Below, piece after piece: positions 61,755 to 64,000 of a stretch of DNA of 64,000 nt. The number at the start of each line of letters is the position of its first letter. Position 1 is the stretch's first letter. The position numbers and the translations under genes were made by a program. Under the pieces are notes generated by a model. The model did no database searches. It was not told where the DNA came from and worked only from the letters and a program-made list of their open reading frames with translations. Source of the DNA: Closterium sp. Naga37s-1 (taxonomy: Eukaryota > Streptophyta > Zygnematophyceae > Desmidiales > Closteriaceae); the NCBI GenBank assembly GCA_947471745.1, contig CANJKZ010000088.1, positions 496,001 to 560,000 of the forward strand. Direction: 5' to 3'.

Positions 61755-64000
61755 TCACTTGGGGTTGGTCTTGCCCTGCTGCTGCTGGAAGGCGGCGATG
61801 CGGCGGCGGGCGACAGCAGCAGCGGAGGAGCGGCGGTAGTCCTCTGCCTCCTCCTCCCACCGCGGCCGGTGCCGCTTCTCCTCTGACTTGTCCCACTCCA
61901 TGGCCCTCCTCAGTGGCAGCGCCACCAGCACCACCTGCACGCATGCGGTGAGACATCGAGGCAGGTGGGGGATGCCAGTGGGGTGAGAGATGAGGGCAGG
62001 TGGGAGGAGATGCGGGTAGGGTGAGAGATGCAAGAAGGGTGAGAAATACGGGTAAGGGTGAAATGTGGGCAGGGTGAGAGATGATGGTGGGGTGAGAGAT
62101 GATGGTGGGGTGAGAGATGATGGTGGGGTGAGAGATGATGGTGGGGTGAGAGATGATGGTGGGGTGAGAGACGCAGATGCGTGAGCTAGGATTGAAAGGA
62201 GTTGAAACGGCGGGAGGGCGGAATGCAAGGGGAGAAGAGAGGGGCACAAACGGGGGGTTGGGAAGGGAGGGGGGGAGGGAGGAGAGGAAGGGGTGCAAGT
62301 AGGGGGGGAGGGCGAGATGGAAGGGGGAAGGGTGGAGGGGGTGGGTGCAAGGGGGGGAGGGCGGGGTGCAAGGGGGGGAGGGCGGGGTGCAAGGGAGGGG
62401 GGAAGGGTGGGGCCCGTACCTGCAGGGCGAGGAGGAAGGGGATGAGCAGCTTGCCGGCGCGGTTGGGGTTGAAGCCCTTCGCCATGCGCTCGTCCACGCG
62501 CACCACCGGCTGCCGCCTCAGCGCCACCGCCACCATCGCCTCCACTAGACATGGGAACCATGCCCGCCCGTCCGGTAGGATCTGCACGCGATACATGGTG
62601 GCAGGATGATGGGCGATACGTTAATTCCGCACCCCTACATCGGTGAGAGGCCACACTGGCTCGTGTTTCATGTGCGATGCGAGGCTAAGTGTGCGGTGGC
62701 AATATGGAGCCCCTACGCGTGTGACGTGACGACACCCCTGTGGAGGCACGAGGAGCCGCGGAGCGACAGGAGACGAAGGGCTTGAGGGAACGGAGCAGAC
62801 ATGAGGTGCAGTCACGCAGTGTGCCTTACGATGCCACACATGCACGAGGTGCAGGGGGACGAGGCGAGGCGGGGCGAGGGCTCACCTTCTCCCCATCGTC
62901 GTTGGTTCGACAGCGCCCCTCCATGCTCTCCACTAGCGCCACTGGCACCTGCCATGCCATGCCATGCCATGCCATGCCACACCACGCCATGCCATGCCAT
63001 GCCATGCCACACCACGCCATGCCATGCCATGCCATGCCAAGCCATGCCATTCCATGCTATGCCACGCGACAAATGTTACATGGTGACATGCACACAAAGG
63101 GCAAAAGACAAAGGCAATGGATATGAGTGCCATGTCATGCGGCTGCCAAGGCATTCGGGTAACTCTTCCAAGCATGCCTGCCTCTCCCACTGTGCCCCAT
63201 GTGGCGCCCCTTCCACACCCCCCTCACTGCATGGTGCAATGCCCCGCCTGCTGCTGCACTCCCACGCCCCTCCCATTGCCCTCCCACTGCACGCCTCAAC
63301 TCCCATTCTCATCCACCCGCCGCCCCCTCTCTCGTGCGCCTCTGCCTGCTGCCCCTCGCCCCCTCGCCACCTCGCCCCTCGCCCCGCGCCCTCACCTCGT
63401 CGTTCCTCCCCAGGCGGCCCTGCTTGCGAATCATCCCCAGCAGCGCATCGCTGCGAGCCGCCACGAAGTCGGGAAAGGGGCGCCCGTCGGACGGGGTAAG
63501 CTGCGCGCGCGTCAACACCACCACCGCGCGCTTCCAGATCTGATCGGCGTAGGGGAGGCACGCAGGGGGCGAGGGGACACGCAAGGGGGCGAGCAAGGGG
63601 GCGAGCAGGGGGGCGAGGGGGGGGGGGGGGTGATGCGGTGAAGCCCCAGCGAGCGAGGGGTATGCGTGGTCACTATGGCACGTGAGGAACGCGACTGAGC
63701 AGCAGCATTGGGATGAAAAGTGGGAGACAAATGCGACACGGCGGGCATGGGCGGATAGGGGGCGGGCATGGGCGGAAAGGGGGGGGCATGGGCGGAGGGG
63801 GCAAGGTGACTAGAGGGGAAGGGGGTGGCGAGGAGGGGAACCTGGTGTGCATGGAGGGGGAAGAGGGGGGAAAGGGGGAGGGAGGGGGCACCCACCTGGG
63901 GCCCGAAGGCGTGGGAGATGCCCTGAGCGACTAGCGAGTCGATGGTGTCCACTCGGTACGCGTCCAGCCGCTCCACATAGAGCAGCACGTCCACGGTGCG
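61755..64000 (-). CDS. TOC34: Toc34/Toc33-type chloroplast import GTPase, 3' five exons
   Basis: Outer-envelope GTPase that receives preproteins for the plastid import channel. Exons on the minus strand: 64000-63896, 63539-63396, 62948-62886, 62581-62420 and 61934-61755 (TGA 61757-61755). All introns are GT-AG and phase 0, giving 217 residues without the N-terminus, which lies outside the window. Diagnostic blocks in order: [38 protein letters not shown] (G4-like TRAQ where plants have THAQ); [13 protein letters not shown] (VENSGRC in plants); [32 protein letters not shown]. The tail anchor [18 protein letters not shown] spans the last splice junction and is followed by a basic tail of about 50 residues, longer than I expect. 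The P-loop is off-window. Introns are filled with G-rich and simple repeats. It is the only host gene seen. Confidence 0.92.
62082..62170. repeat. 18-bp tandem repeat in TOC34 last intron
   Basis: Five consecutive GAGAGATGATGGTGGGGT units within the intron 61935-62419. Further imperfect GGGGGTGCAAGGGGGGGAGGGC-like repeats follow at 62330-62400, giving strong G-runs on the plus strand (C-runs in the transcript). Confidence 0.85.
62951..63066. repeat. (GCCAT)n pentanucleotide microsatellite at a TOC34 splice acceptor
   Basis: About 23 units of GCCAT, interrupted twice by GCCACACCAC. On the gene strand this is (ATGGC)n running straight into the acceptor CATGGCAG at 62949-62956, so the repeat supplies the end of the intron. 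Confidence 0.9.

Noticed and set aside
62740-63641. Plus-strand ORFs (128-232 codons) opposite TOC34 exons and introns
   Set aside because: They read through simple repeats and antisense of conserved Toc34 exons, whose minus-strand splice sites and protein similarity are convincing.

Overview
The window is eukaryotic nuclear DNA from the green lineage, made almost entirely of retrotransposons nested inside one another, with one host gene at the right edge. That gene, on the minus strand (61755-64000, 5' end outside the window), encodes the GTPase of the chloroplast outer-envelope import receptor Toc34/Toc33. This places the organism among plastid-bearing Viridiplantae. The GC-rich, minisatellite-rich introns and the style of the Copia elements suggest to me a streptophyte alga or an early land plant, but I cannot fix the taxon from sequence alone. 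No rRNA, tRNA gene or CRISPR array was found.

Layout, left to right. 1-883: unassigned. 884-5088 and 11774-13983: one minus-strand Copia (Copia-1), split by a plus-strand Copia (Copia-2, 5089-11773). 13984-16467: a 5'-truncated LINE ending in a poly(A) tract. 16468-31217: a plus-strand Gypsy chromovirus whose gag is split by Copia-3 (18000-25814), an element very rich in GTCGAC; Copia-3 itself carries an 858-bp solo LTR (20777-21634). The Gypsy 3' LTR is broken at 31217, and its last ~50 bp reappear at 52796-52846. Between these lie Copia-4 (31218-42255, old, plus), a small inverted RT segment (42256-42731), Copia-6 (plus), Copia-7 (minus) and a stray Copia 3' end with LTR (52463-52795). Inside Copia-4 sit a complete 375-bp TRIM element (32959-33333, TSD CTGTG) and an intact, very young Copia-5 (33981-40463, TSD CCATT, one 1589-aa polyprotein). 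52869-60435: intact minus-strand Copia-8 (TSD TTTAT, one ~1995-aa polyprotein). 60436-61754: intergenic DNA with a 181-bp tandem duplication. 61755-64000: TOC34.

The strongest candidate for something new is the TRIM family. Its LTR ends in a tRNA-like A box, and the DNA just after the primer-binding site carries a tRNA T-arm/B box, so the 5' LTR-PBS junction builds a tRNA-like RNA polymerase III promoter. There are three occurrences in the window: one complete element, one solo LTR with its own TSD (TCAGC), and one unit spliced exactly at the LTR/PBS boundary of Copia-1. Other shared oddities are a long Cys/His finger in the gag of the main Copia family, a GC-rich tandem-repeat leader between PBS and gag in each of these elements (different repeat in each), and a long repeat-encoded linker between integrase and reverse transcriptase.
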